Of a stretch of DNA of 64,000 nucleotides, positions 55,088 through 63,803 are shown one piece after another. Position numbers and translations under genes: made by a program. This DNA comes from Roseivirga sp. BDSF3-8. GTDB taxonomy: Bacteria; Bacteroidota; Bacteroidia; Cytophagales; Cyclobacteriaceae. The stretch covers positions 5,721,001 to 5,785,000 of the forward strand of contig NZ_JBGNFV010000001.1 of NCBI RefSeq assembly GCF_041449215.1, in the 5' to 3' direction. Numbering within the stretch: position 1 is the first letter of the stretch; each line of letters starts with the position of its first letter. The notes under the pieces are model-generated. The model did not search any database and was not told the origin of the DNA. It saw only the letters and a list, made by a program, of their open reading frames with translations.

Positions 55088-56212
55088 TTACTGGTCAACT
55101 GATTCAGGTGGCACAGGACGTAATTCCACATCCGCTTTTATGGTAATCACCTTAGCTGAATCCTTGGGATCATTAGAGAAAACAGTAACCATTTTCTGCT
55201 GAGACCCCTTACGACCTTCGCTCATAAATTGAATATCAGCTTTTACAGACTCGCCTGGCATTACCCTTGTCTGGGAGGCCTTTCCCTTAATACACCCGCA
55301 GTTTGAAGTAATATCACGTATTTCCAGCGGGCTGAGCCCATTATTAGAAATAGTGATTTCTCTAGTAGCTGTATCTCCCTCAATCAGATTACCATAATCG
55401 ATAAGCCGTGAACTAACCCCTATTTTCGGCGCCTGTTTAAGCTCCTCTTTAGTCATGGGAGGAAAGTATTCCTGGATAGTAGCCATTACAGAATAACTCT
55501 TATGCGGTGCCTCTTTCTCACTGGTGAAGAAAACCACGTTGTCCGTTTGGTAACCGAACCGTCCCTTTTTCTGTGAATCATAGGTGATTACTACCTTACC
55601 CTTAGTGGAGGGAGGCAGCGTATCAGGCATGAAAGCTAGCTGTATATGATCCGGAACTACCGTGTTAGGCTGAAAGTAAATTGTGTCTTCTCCATCATTG
55701 TACAAAGTAAACTCCTTTGAGACAGGCCCCCTGGTAGTAATGGTACCCATATAAAATGCCCGGTAACGAGAACGCAAGTCTCCGTTTTTAGTAGGGAAAT
55801 CCTCTGCAGGAGTGCGTGGTCTTGGTATTACCTTACCCGAAATAGTCAGCACCTGTAATGGCCGCAAGGCATTACTTGTAATTGTCAGCGACTTATTGAA
55901 CTGGCCTGGTCGGTTAGTCGGATTATATCGGGCTGTGATAAAACCTGTATCTGCCGGTGCCACCGGATCAGAACTCCAGGCAGGGGTGGTGCATCCGCAA
56001 CTGGCCCGTACACCTTTCACCCTTAAAGAGTCCTCCCCTGTATTTACAAAATAAAACGTATGTTCAACAGGGCCATCCGCCTCATTTATAAGACCAAACT
56101 CATGGCTTTTCTGCAATAAGGTAAGCTCTGCATTGTTCTGCGCATACAAAGTGAGGCCTGATAGCAGGCTAATGGTTGTGAACAGAAAAATTATCTTCAA
56201 TTGTTTTCCCAT
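55088..56212 (-). CDS. DUF1573 domain secreted protein
   Basis: 374 aa with a signal peptide (FLFTTISLLSGLTLYAQ). The first DUF1573 unit (HEFGLINEADGPVEHTFYFVNTGEDSLRVKGVRASCGCTTP) and a second one near the C-terminus (IDYGNLIEGDTATREITISNNGLSPLEIRDITSNCGCIKG) each contain the CGC motif of this immunoglobulin-like/ASH-related fold, with ~120 beta-rich residues between. Such proteins are common secreted or periplasmic proteins of Bacteroidota with no established role. Convergent with the RiPP-like locus; upstream DNA is shared with trpS. Confidence 0.87.
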   Translation of the reverse strand: MGKQLKIIFLFTTISLLSGLTLYAQNNAELTLLQKSHEFGLINEADGPVEHTFYFVNTGEDSLRVKGVRASCGCTTPAWSSDPVAPADTGFITARYNPTNRPGQFNKSLTITSNALRPLQVLTISGKVIPRPRTPAEDFPTKNGDLRSRYRAFYMGTITTRGPVSKEFTLYNDGEDTIYFQPNTVVPDHIQLAFMPDTLPPSTKGKVVITYDSQKKGRFGYQTDNVVFFTSEKEAPHKSYSVMATIQEYFPPMTKEELKQAPKIGVSSRLIDYGNLIEGDTATREITISNNGLSPLEIRDITSNCGCIKGKASQTRVMPGESVKADIQFMSEGRKGSQQKMVTVFSNDPKDSAKVITIKADVELRPVPPESVDQ

Positions 56213-56353
56213 TTTTAGGATGTCCCTCTGGTAAACGTCTTCACTCTCTACTTATTCTGTACCAAATTAGTTCGCCAGAGTCATTTATATCAAAAAATGT
56301 AAGAAAATAGCTGTATTAGATTAGTTAAGGTGCGGCCGATCCTTCAAACTTCT

Positions 56354-56361
56354 TATTTTTG
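56354..56361 (+). promoter_or_regulatory. -7 box of the trpS promoter
   Basis: TATTTTTG matches TAnnTTTG exactly, 18 bases before the trpS ATG; no TTTG at the proper -33 distance, so this is a half-supported promoter. Confidence 0.4.
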
Positions 56362-56379
56362 CGCCAAATCTTTAAAGCA

Positions 56380-57351
56380 ATGGCTAGAATACTTACCGGA
56401 ATCCAGAGTTCAGGAAAACCCCACCTAGGCAATATCCTTGGTGCCATCAAGCCCGGGATAGACCTATCAAAAGACAGCGCAAATGAATCGTTGTTCTTCA
56501 TAGCTGATCTGCATTCTCTTACTACCATCAAGACAGCAGAGGAGCGTATCGCTAATACCAATGCTGTTGCCGCTGCCTGGATTGCCTTTGGATTCGATTA
56601 TAAAAGCAACATGTTCTACCGCCAGTCACGCATACCCGAAGTATGTGAGCTTACCTGGTACCTGAATTGCTTTACCCCATATCCTATGTTGGCAAATGCT
56701 CACTCCTTTAAGGACAAGGCAGATAAGCTGGCCGATGTGAATGCCGGTCTTTTTACCTACCCCGTATTGATGGCTGCAGACATCATCGGCTATGATGCTG
56801 ACCTCGTACCTGTCGGTAAGGACCAGCAACAGCATCTGGAAATGGCAAGGGATATTGCCGGCGCATTTAATCACCGCTATGGTGAGGTATTTGTACTACC
56901 TGAAGCCCATATTGATGAAAAGGTAATGACCATTCCGGGGACAGACGGCCAGAAGATGAGTAAATCTTATGGCAACACCCTGGATATTTTCCTTCCTGAA
57001 AAGCAATTGAAAAAACAGGTTATGTCAATCGTAACCGATAGCACACCACTGGAAGACCCTAAAGACCCTGATAAAGATGTCGTATTCTCTATCTATAAAC
57101 TGATTGCTTCTGAAGAAGAGACGAAGCAGATGAGAGATAACTACCTCGCCGGTGGGTATGGTTATGGCCATGCAAAAAAAGCACTGCTGAGCCTTATTTT
57201 GGAAAAGTATAAGCAGGAACGGGAAACATTCGATCACTACATGAGAAACCCGCATGATCTGGAGGAGATACTGAAGGAAGGTGAAGAAAAAGCCCGGCAG
57301 ATAATCTCCGGAGTCCTTGATAAAGTTAGAGAAAAGCTAGGATACAAATAG
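56380..57351 (+). CDS. trpS: Tryptophanyl-tRNA synthetase
   Basis: 323 aa from the ATG at 56380 (MARILTGIQSSGKPHLGN); an in-frame ATG at 56359 adds seven residues without similarity. Class Ic synthetase with the HIGH-equivalent PHLGNILG, YDADLVPVGKDQQQHLEMARDIA and an exact KMSKSYGN loop. Charges tRNA-Trp. Probably monocistronic; followed by the structured-RNA candidate. Confidence 0.96.
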   Translation: MARILTGIQSSGKPHLGNILGAIKPGIDLSKDSANESLFFIADLHSLTTIKTAEERIANTNAVAAAWIAFGFDYKSNMFYRQSRIPEVCELTWYLNCFTPYPMLANAHSFKDKADKLADVNAGLFTYPVLMAADIIGYDADLVPVGKDQQQHLEMARDIAGAFNHRYGEVFVLPEAHIDEKVMTIPGTDGQKMSKSYGNTLDIFLPEKQLKKQVMSIVTDSTPLEDPKDPDKDVVFSIYKLIASEEETKQMRDNYLAGGYGYGHAKKALLSLILEKYKQERETFDHYMRNPHDLEEILKEGEEKARQIISGVLDKVREKLGYK

Positions 57352-57405
57352 TAAATATATACAAAGCAGCTTCTTTGTTTTTATTCAAAACATAATTTTG
57401 TATTT

Positions 57406-57575
57406 GGCAAACTACCACGGGGTTGTACCGGGTCGCGTTCGATCCCGTGGTTGCCATTTACGCGAAGTTGGTTTCTGGTCGCGTCAGACTTCGCTATGCA
57501 GAGTGGTTAAAGTAATTCTCCAAATATTGTTTGCATCAAAAAAGGCCTTTCTGCTGTTGAGACAGCCCCTTTTTA
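57406..57575 (+). ncRNA. Candidate structured small RNA
   Basis: A -7-like TAATTTTG (57393-57400; TTTG 15 bases before it, shorter than usual) would start transcription near 57406. From there three stems follow. First, GGCA and ACCACGGG (57406-57421) pair with CCCGTGGT and TGCC (57444-57455) around a 22-base loop. Second, GCGAAGT pairs with ACTTCGC (57462-57494) around a 19-base loop. Third, a weaker ATGCA / TGCAT at 57497-57537. Both main loops contain GGTCGCGT. A terminator ends the unit at 57575. No credible coding frame exists. It could also be the 3' tail of the trpS transcript. Confidence 0.45.
57538..57575 (+). terminator. Terminator after trpS / candidate RNA
   Basis: Nested inverted repeat AAAAAGG ... 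GCTGT-TGAG-ACAGC ... CCTTTTT. The only intrinsic terminator on the plus strand after trpS, 190 bases past its stop. Confidence 0.65.
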
Positions 57576-57695
57576 TTCACCTATCCGACTCCCAGCACAC
57601 CAGAGCCCTGTCCTTTTAATAACAAGTCAACTGTTGACCTGTTGTGCATTGACGCATTGGTAATTTGTACTAATCCCATAATTCCCCCTGTGAGT

Positions 57696-57761
57696 ATCCT
57701 ATAGGGATTCTATAGTGATCCTATAGTCATCCTATAGTCAACATGTGGGCATTCTATACTC
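57696..57761. repeat. 11-bp tandem repeats, consensus ATCCTATAGTC
   Basis: Six consecutive 11-base units: ATCCTATAGGG, ATTCTATAGTG, ATCCTATAGTC, ATCCTATAGTC, a diverged AACATGTGGGC and ATTCTATACTC, with ACCTATATAGC after them. A separate palindrome GTCAACTGTTGAC lies upstream at 57626-57638. One unit per helical turn puts all copies on the same DNA face, like an iterated protein-binding site. No gene overlaps; 11 is not a coding period. Confidence 0.75.
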
Positions 57762-57836
57762 ACCTATATAGCATTATTCCTGGATAACAATACGTGAGGG
57801 TACCTGCCACTAAGTAAAAAGCCTTATCTATAACAG

Positions 57837-57867
57837 AAAAAAAACCGACCCACGCGTGTGAGTCAGC
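57837..57867 (-). terminator. Terminator of the secreted-protein gene at 57958
   Basis: On the minus strand GCTGACTCA / TGGGTCGGT pairs over nine positions using G-U pairs, followed by eight T residues. The G-U pairs make it valid only on this strand. Confidence 0.8.
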
Positions 57868-57957
57868 TTTCCTAAAAATTTCTTTATGAAGTCGGGGGCA
57901 TTCAGACTTTCAGTTCAGGTGCTACCTAGTAATCTCATGCTTGAGTGCAGCAGTAAT

Positions 57958-58515
57958 TTACCTGCCCGCCACAGTCATTCCGCTGGTACATAGATTATCC
58001 AGCCAGACCTGCGTTCCACCAATAGCGCATTCATCAAAACTACCGGTAATAGTCACTCCCACAGGCTGGCCCTCCGTACCATATACCAAACTGAGTTTGG
58101 CAGCACCTACAGAACTACCTTCCAGATAAGCTATGCTGGGGAAGGTTCGCTTGTCCTTATCTACATGCACCTCCACTTCGCCACCTACTTCTTTAAGGGC
58201 AATGGTCAGGTTGCTGATTTTTCGTTTAGTTTTGAATAAGGCCAGGGCATTATCTGTTTTCAGCATAAGGCCATCTAACCCCTCATACATATCAGTAAGT
58301 ACGGAAACCGACCCTGCGCCCCCCGAATTTGCTCCGGTAGAATGCCTTACCGACATACTTACATCATAACTAATATCTATTATTCCTCCTGGAGAGAAAG
58401 TAGTCCCATCCTCCAGGGCCTCAAAATCCACACAGCTTTGTCCCTGACCATAAAAAGAGGTCAGGCAGAACATAATCAAAAAAACAAGGAAAGGCACATT
58501 AATACCCCTTCTCAT
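57958..58515 (-). CDS. Secreted beta-rich protein of unknown function
   Basis: 185 aa from the ATG at 58515 (MRRGINVPFLVFLIMF), chosen because it begins a proper signal peptide ending around FYGQGQS; a longer frame from 58602 puts 29 polar residues in front. The mature protein starts CVDFEALEDGTTFSPGGIIDISYDV, and continues in beta-strand-rich style (LTIALKEVGGEVEVHVD, GQPVGVTITGSFDECAIGG) with three Cys. It resembles secreted carbohydrate-binding-like beta-sandwiches, but no family is recognised. Confidence 0.65.
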   Translation of the reverse strand: MRRGINVPFLVFLIMFCLTSFYGQGQSCVDFEALEDGTTFSPGGIIDISYDVSMSVRHSTGANSGGAGSVSVLTDMYEGLDGLMLKTDNALALFKTKRKISNLTIALKEVGGEVEVHVDKDKRTFPSIAYLEGSSVGAAKLSLVYGTEGQPVGVTITGSFDECAIGGTQVWLDNLCTSGMTVAGR

Positions 58516-58655
58516 AAATCCAACTTTAATTAAAAAATTAGAGTCTGAAACTTTCAGGCCCTCGCGGAAAAAATTACGATCGTTGATCGAACCGCTGGTC
58601 ATAATAACGGGATCATCCTAAATAAGTTACTAGCTAACAGAAGCTTACAAACAAC

Positions 58656-58683
58656 AAAACCCTGTAAACAGACTTACAGGGTT
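58656..58683 (-). terminator. Terminator of the NAD(P)-binding protein gene
   Basis: Perfect 10-bp stem AACCCTGTAA / TTACAGGGTT with six-base loop, followed by TTGTTGTTTG on the minus strand, 28 bases past the stop at 58712. Confidence 0.75.
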
Positions 58684-58711
58684 CAATATTAGGCAGTATA
58701 TTCAGCCGCAA

Positions 58712-59356
58712 TTATGACTTGGTCGCATCAAGAAGGGCCTCCTGTACATTCAGGTTTCCTCCTTGCATCTCAATTATCTTTCCCTGAGTGGACTCTATGT
58801 TAAGGCATTCGACTAAAGCCTTAGCCACATCCTGCCGGCTTATCTGCCCCGTCGGGTCATCCAGGGAGGCCGCCGCCCTGATTCCAGAAGATGGATCGTC
58901 ATTAAGCGTACCAGGTCTGAGAATAGTATATAAAAGGTTACTTGCCTTCAGTGCCTCATCAGCATTGTGCTTTGCTTCCAAATAATGCTGTAATTTTTCC
59001 GGGCCGCCAGAAGGGTTATCTGCACTGATTGCGCTGAGCATGATGAACCTTGGCACACCCTTATTCTCGGCCTCCTGAATCAGCTTTATAGCTCCGTTCT
59101 GATCAATGTCTATAGTTTTTTCGGGACCAGTGTTTCCCCCCGATCCGGCAGCAAAAATAATAGCATCCATGCCTTTCACAACTTCACCAAGGTCCTCTTC
59201 CAGATCTCCTAATACAGGCTTTCCGCCCAGGTCAGACATCTTTTCCATCTGTTCCTTTTTTCTCACCATAGCGTAGGGCTCAAATCCATTTTTACCTAAC
59301 AGTGATACTACTCGCCGACCTGTATTGCCGTTTGCTCCAGCTACTAATACTTTCAT
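58712..59356 (-). CDS. NAD(P)-binding atypical SDR
   Basis: 214 aa. Rossmann entry KVLVAGANGNTGRRVVSLL with the G-x2-G-x2-G pattern of atypical SDRs, then AIIFAAGSGGNTGP, RFIMLSAISADNP and LYTILRPGTL. Related to YwnB/YhfK-type proteins and flavin-reductase-like SDRs; the YxxxK dyad of classical SDRs is not evident (YLEAKHNAD is a weak candidate). Substrate unknown. Confidence 0.88.
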   Translation of the reverse strand: MKVLVAGANGNTGRRVVSLLGKNGFEPYAMVRKKEQMEKMSDLGGKPVLGDLEEDLGEVVKGMDAIIFAAGSGGNTGPEKTIDIDQNGAIKLIQEAENKGVPRFIMLSAISADNPSGGPEKLQHYLEAKHNADEALKASNLLYTILRPGTLNDDPSSGIRAAASLDDPTGQISRQDVAKALVECLNIESTQGKIIEMQGGNLNVQEALLDATKS

Positions 59357-59417
59357 AGTTTACTAATTCTAATTTCTGTTAGATAAACCCATATTAGTAC
59401 GTATAGTTTACAGAGAT

Positions 59418-60428
59418 TCAGGAATTTCCGGACCTTTCCTTAGAGGGTATTGTATAGGATGGCCTGAACAGCCACGAGGCTATAAATAGCAACATAAAAT
59501 CAGTTAACCGGCCTTTCCCTCTGATCTTTGACGCCTTCCAACTGGAAATAAGTAGACTTCTCATGTAGGGGAGTGATTTCAATATACCGGATACTTCCAG
59601 GCTGTAACGATTTGCCTTTTTATGGAGAAATAGTCCGATGATAACCTGCAATACAGGACCAGTGAGAAGGTATACCAGTACCAGCCTCAACAAAACATTG
59701 ATAAAAACATAGTTTGACCCGCCCTGATAATAGAAAAATATGATAATGGCAGGTACCATAAGCACCAAGAGCTTTGACACCCACTTCGATAGAGGGTTCT
59801 TTTCAGGCTTGGGAGTAAAGGTGAGCTTACTACTTTCAAGTATATCGTAAGTACGCAGCTTTTTCGGAAGTTTACCTGCTTTATACCCGATATACAGCCC
59901 CATTGCTAAGTGAACAACCAGATATGCAGAAACCAGACTAATTACTAACCCCGTTCCGTCTTCATCAATATCAAAATTAAACTGACTCGCGACGCTGGCA
60001 ATGAAAGCACCCGAGGCCTCGTATAAAGGCTTACCGAAATAAAGCAGTAACATAAGCAGCTTTTGTGAGGCGCTTTCCAGCAATGAAAGCATCCCCAGCA
60101 GCAATGCTGCTATGCGAAAATTCGGCACAAAGCTGAACAGTAGCCAGGCTATTAGACCCTGAAAAGTAACAGCCAGGTAAGCAGGTGGCGGAGAATGCGG
60201 GCTAGCCAGAAACTTGACAGCCAGCACTACGCCAAGTGCAGGCAGTATCACCCCCGGCCTTTCATAAGCAGCAAGTAAAGCCATACATAATACCGCAAAA
60301 CCTCCTACCAGCAGGCCCGTAACCGGCAGATGCAAGGCATGCAGCACCCCTCCTAACCCTGCCTCAGCAAAGGCCCACAGAGCTACCAGCCTGTATCCGG
60401 TAACAGAAAACCGGTTACTCCTCTCCAT
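59418..60428 (-). CDS. Polytopic membrane protein of unknown function
   Basis: 336 aa from the ATG at 60428 (MERSNRFSVTGYRL), 14 bases inside the end of the AstE-like gene; an earlier ATG would overlap it by 68 bases. About eight hydrophobic segments (e.g. LLVGGFAVLCMALLAAY, VLVLMVPAIIIFFYY-like, LVLVYLLTGPVLQVIIGLFL), a Pro/Lys cytoplasmic loop and a basic C-terminal loop (SSWKASKIRGKGRLTDF). No recognised family. Translational coupling to the AstE-like gene suggests that the two products work together. Confidence 0.65.
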   Translation of the reverse strand: MERSNRFSVTGYRLVALWAFAEAGLGGVLHALHLPVTGLLVGGFAVLCMALLAAYERPGVILPALGVVLAVKFLASPHSPPPAYLAVTFQGLIAWLLFSFVPNFRIAALLLGMLSLLESASQKLLMLLLYFGKPLYEASGAFIASVASQFNFDIDEDGTGLVISLVSAYLVVHLAMGLYIGYKAGKLPKKLRTYDILESSKLTFTPKPEKNPLSKWVSKLLVLMVPAIIIFFYYQGGSNYVFINVLLRLVLVYLLTGPVLQVIIGLFLHKKANRYSLEVSGILKSLPYMRSLLISSWKASKIRGKGRLTDFMLLFIASWLFRPSYTIPSKERSGNS

Positions 60429-61383
60429 CTGCTCCCGTAATGTATTCGGTAGAGCCGATATGCAAAAGAGCATTACCTGCATTAATCACAGGCATATTAT
60501 TTACACCGATCACAACCCCATCCATCGGACTTTTCACATTATGAAGAGAGGAGCCGTAAGGATCGTTTATCTTAGCGACCAATTGATTTTTTTTCACCTT
60601 TTCACCATAGCCTACTTTAGAGTGAAAAATACCGGATATTCTGGCCCTTACCCACGAAGAGCTCTTAATTAGAGAAGTTTCTGCGGGCCCTGGCCCCACC
60701 TCTTTCATATTCAGGTGGTGCATAAGCCTCAGCACTCCCTCTATCGCTTTATCCACCGCAAATTCATCGATCCGCAAAGACTCACCTCCTTCATAAACCA
60801 GTATAGTCTTGCCAGCTTTATAAGCAGCTTTTCTGAACGATTTATCTATCAGGTTTGAATTAATCAACAAGGGGGCCCCAAAAGCCATCCCAAGCTCCTT
60901 GTTTTTATCATCATCAAGCGTTGCCCTGATCTGGGGGTAATTACTGATACGCGCCCCACCGGTATGAAAATCCACTCCATAGTCAATATGAGGAATGATC
61001 TCATTCATCAGCATGTAGGCTATCTGCCGGGCAAGTGAGCCTTTTTGTGACCCCGGAAAGCACCGGTTCAGATCCTTCCCATCAGGTAATTGCCTCGAAT
61101 GGTGCAAAAAACCATAAATGTTCACCAGGGGAAGGGCGATTACCATTCCGGCATCAGGAAAGATCAGGTCACGGGATATCAGCCTGCGAATGATTTCTAT
61201 GCCGTTGATCTCATCTCCATGTATTCCGGCGCTCAACAACAGTGTAGGACCAGGCTTAGCCGCACGGTATACAAACGCCGGAAGGTCTATCAATGTATGA
61301 GAAGGCAGGCGGGCCACAGGTATATCTATCTGAATACTCTGTCCCGGTTTAACCTTATGGCCGTAAATGGAAATCGTCTTCAA
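60415..61383 (-). CDS. AstE/aspartoacylase-type zinc deacylase
   Basis: 322 aa of the M14 succinylglutamate desuccinylase/aspartoacylase family. Zinc site: LLSAGIHGDEINGIEIIRRL (HxxE) and DFHTGGARISNYPQI (second His), with DGKDLNRCFPG as substrate-binding segment. The C-terminal ~80 residues form a barrel-like domain (SPMDGVVIGVNNMPVINAGNALLHIG). Family members remove acyl groups from amino acids; in many genomes members sit next to RimK-type ATP-grasp ligases, as here, ~0.9 kb away. Start at 61383; divergent from the peptidase-ligase operon with 219 bases between. Confidence 0.87.
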   Translation of the reverse strand: MKTISIYGHKVKPGQSIQIDIPVARLPSHTLIDLPAFVYRAAKPGPTLLLSAGIHGDEINGIEIIRRLISRDLIFPDAGMVIALPLVNIYGFLHHSRQLPDGKDLNRCFPGSQKGSLARQIAYMLMNEIIPHIDYGVDFHTGGARISNYPQIRATLDDDKNKELGMAFGAPLLINSNLIDKSFRKAAYKAGKTILVYEGGESLRIDEFAVDKAIEGVLRLMHHLNMKEVGPGPAETSLIKSSSWVRARISGIFHSKVGYGEKVKKNQLVAKINDPYGSSLHNVKSPMDGVVIGVNNMPVINAGNALLHIGSTEYITGADGEE

Positions 61384-61602
61384 TTGCTCCTTTTTTAATC
61401 AAATTACGCAGTATTGATTGCCAGAAAAAACCTCATACTGAACCATTGGTCCTACATTCCACAAAAAGCACTGACTGTCAATTACTTATGAATGATAAAT
61501 TTTTCTAAAATAAACCATGAAAAATTGAACTTCAAGTGCAAATTTGCGTTTCAATTTTCACCCGGATAATCCATTTTACCACCGGGCATTCGCTTTAAGA
61601 TA

Positions 61603-62310
61603 TTGGAGACATTCTTAAGATTTGATATCTCCGCTCAGCCGGACGATACCACCTGCGGGCCCACCTGCCTGCATTCCGTCTATCGCTACTATGGCGATAC
61701 ATTCAGTCTCTCCCGTCTCATAAGCGAGGTGGAAATGCTTAGGGAGGGCGGCACACTGGCCGGCAATCTCGGTTGTCATGCCCTTCTCAGAGGGTATCGG
61801 GTCAGCCTTTATACCTATGATCTTAATCTATTCGACCCTACCTGGTTTGCTCACGGCCTACCGGTAGTGGATCTGGCTGATAAGTTGAAAAGACAACTCG
61901 CCTACAAGCGTGGTAGCAAATTCGCCTATGCAACCAATCTCTACCTGCAATACCTTGAACTGGGCGGGGTCATCAAGTATGAAGATCTTAACGGTTCCCT
62001 GATTCGTCGCTACCTGAAAGCCGGCATACCTATCCTTACCGGACTCAGCGCCACATATCTATATAATGATGCCAGAGAGCATGGTGTGGACCATGATGAT
62101 CTCCGTGGCTACCCTGCGGGTCATTTCGTCGTCCTGAGCGGATACGATCAGGATTCTCGCATGGTTCAGGTATCTGATCCACACATGAGTAATCCCTTTA
62201 CCGGGCAACAATACACCGTAGGCATGAACAAACTCATTGGGGCCATTATGCTCGGCATAGTGACCTATGATGCCAATATCCTCGTTATCGAACCTCAAAA
62301 AACTACCTAA
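61603..62310 (+). CDS. C39-like cysteine peptidase family protein
   Basis: 235 aa from a TTG start. Papain-like fold: the catalytic Cys lies in DDTTCGPTCLHSVYRYYG near residue 20, the His in AGHFVVLSGYD, and a partner Asp in VSDPHMSNPFTG, the order of C39 peptidases. There is no transmembrane or ABC domain, so unlike bacteriocin exporters it is a stand-alone cytoplasmic-type enzyme. Ten bases upstream of the RimK gene; co-occurrence of these two with a GCS2 gene is a recurring arrangement predicted to modify peptides or proteins with amino acids. Confidence 0.85.
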   Translation: METFLRFDISAQPDDTTCGPTCLHSVYRYYGDTFSLSRLISEVEMLREGGTLAGNLGCHALLRGYRVSLYTYDLNLFDPTWFAHGLPVVDLADKLKRQLAYKRGSKFAYATNLYLQYLELGGVIKYEDLNGSLIRRYLKAGIPILTGLSATYLYNDAREHGVDHDDLRGYPAGHFVVLSGYDQDSRMVQVSDPHMSNPFTGQQYTVGMNKLIGAIMLGIVTYDANILVIEPQKTT

Positions 62311-62319
62311 AGAATACAT

Positions 62320-63801
62320 ATGTCCGTCAACCTAATAGTTGTCAGCAACACCAAAGACTGGAGTTTTGAAATACCCGGAGTGGAGGTTATCTCAGCCAGG
62401 AGCTACCTGACCCAGGCCAAGTTTCTTAGCAGCCGCAATGCGCGAATATTCAACCTCACCCGAAGTTACAAGTATCAGACATCCGGATACTATGTATCCC
62501 TCCTGGCCGCCGCCAGAGGGCACCGTGCATTCCCTGACGTGGCTGCTATCGAAGAAATGAAAAGCCGGCCTGTCGTTCAGATATTAGGTGATGACCTGGA
62601 TACGCTCATCCAGAAGTCACTGCATGACCTCCGTAGCGATAAATTTACCCTAAGCATATACTGGGGTAAAAACCTGTCTAAAAAATATGATAAGCTAAGT
62701 CTCCAGCTCTTTAACCTGTTTCGTTCGCCCCTCATACGGGCCCAGTTTGTAAAAGGGCAAAAGTGGACTCTGCAAAGCATCAGCCCCATTGCCACAAGTG
62801 ATATTCCCGCGGACCATAAGCCTTACGTGGAGGAGTATGCCAGAACTTACTTTAGTGCCAGACGCTTTACCGTAAGCAAGCGACAGACACCGGGGTATGC
62901 GCTGGCCATATTAGTGAACCCTGAAGAAAAAACACCTCCGAGTTGCCAAAAGACAATTGCTAAGTTTCAAAAAGCTGCTGAAAAGGCCGGGCTGAGTGTA
63001 GAGCTTATCACCAAAGATGATTACAGCCGCCTGGCAGAATTCGATGCACTTTTTATCCGGGAAACTACCGCCGTCAATCATCACACCTTCAGGTTTGCTC
63101 AACGGGCCGCTGCGGAAGGGCTAGTGGTGATTGACGACCCAGATTCAATTATTCGCTGTACCAATAAGGTATACCTGGCAGAGTTAATGCAAATAAACCG
63201 TGTTAGCACCCCTAAGACCCTTATCGTGCACAAGGATAATCTGCAGGAAGCAAAGGACAAACTTGGATTCCCGTGCATCCTCAAACAGCCTGACAGTTCC
63301 TTTTCACAAGGCGTTTCGAAAGCTAAGGACGGCGAAGAGTATGAAAAAACAGCGGCAAAATTACTAAAAGAGACCAGTGAGCTAATTATCGCTCAGGAAT
63401 TTATGCCTACCGACTTTGACTGGCGGGTAGGCATACTTGGCGGAGAGCCTTTGTATGTATGTAAATACTACATGGCACAGCAACACTGGCAAATTGTGAA
63501 CTGGGACAAAGGGTCATCCACCCGGCAACATGCCGGCAAAAGTGACACCCTGGCGGTAGAAGATGCACCTGCAGGGCTGATTGACACAGCTATACAGGCC
63601 GCTAGTCTTATTGGGAAGGGACTTTACGGAGTGGATATTAAAGAAATAAACGGGCAGTACTACATCATTGAAATAAATGACAACCCCAGTATTGATACCG
63701 GTGTGGAAGACGCCATTCTGAAAGACAGCCTGTACCAGCATATCATGAACCATTTTCTCTCAAAAATTCGCGAGACCAAAGAGTCTCAGATTAAAAAATA
63801 A
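62320..63801 (+). CDS. RimK-family ATP-grasp ligase with RLAN domain
   Basis: 493 aa. N-terminal ~180 residues match the RLAN (RimK-like ATP-grasp N-terminal) domain (VEVISARSYLTQAKF, TSGYYVSLLAAARGHRAFPDV), then an ATP-grasp domain from ~200: INRVSTPKTLIV, FPCILKQPDSSFSQGVSKA (nucleotide-binding Lys and Gly-rich loop), DFDWRVGILGGEP, GKGLYGVDIKEINGQYYIIEINDNPSIDTGVED with metal ligands Glu and Asn. RimK enzymes add glutamate to protein or small-molecule carboxylates; its target here is unknown. Two bases separate its stop from the GCS2-type gene. Confidence 0.9.
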   Translation: MSVNLIVVSNTKDWSFEIPGVEVISARSYLTQAKFLSSRNARIFNLTRSYKYQTSGYYVSLLAAARGHRAFPDVAAIEEMKSRPVVQILGDDLDTLIQKSLHDLRSDKFTLSIYWGKNLSKKYDKLSLQLFNLFRSPLIRAQFVKGQKWTLQSISPIATSDIPADHKPYVEEYARTYFSARRFTVSKRQTPGYALAILVNPEEKTPPSCQKTIAKFQKAAEKAGLSVELITKDDYSRLAEFDALFIRETTAVNHHTFRFAQRAAAEGLVVIDDPDSIIRCTNKVYLAELMQINRVSTPKTLIVHKDNLQEAKDKLGFPCILKQPDSSFSQGVSKAKDGEEYEKTAAKLLKETSELIIAQEFMPTDFDWRVGILGGEPLYVCKYYMAQQHWQIVNWDKGSSTRQHAGKSDTLAVEDAPAGLIDTAIQAASLIGKGLYGVDIKEINGQYYIIEINDNPSIDTGVEDAILKDSLYQHIMNHFLSKIRETKESQIKK

Positions 63802-63803
63802 GA

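Noticed and set aside
57414-57451. tRNA-like TTCGATCCC in the first hairpin after trpS
   Set aside because: Resembles a T-arm, but no acceptor stem, D-arm or anticodon arm can be drawn around it.
57696-57761. CRISPR array
   Set aside because: Period is only 11 bases with no spacers and there are no cas genes.
61603-62310. C39-like peptidase as the processing protease of the GG-leader peptides
   Set aside because: Attractive because C39 peptidases cut at GG, but it is 7-9 kb away, stands in a RimK/GCS2 operon found without such peptides, and lacks the exporter domains. Kept only as a remote possibility.
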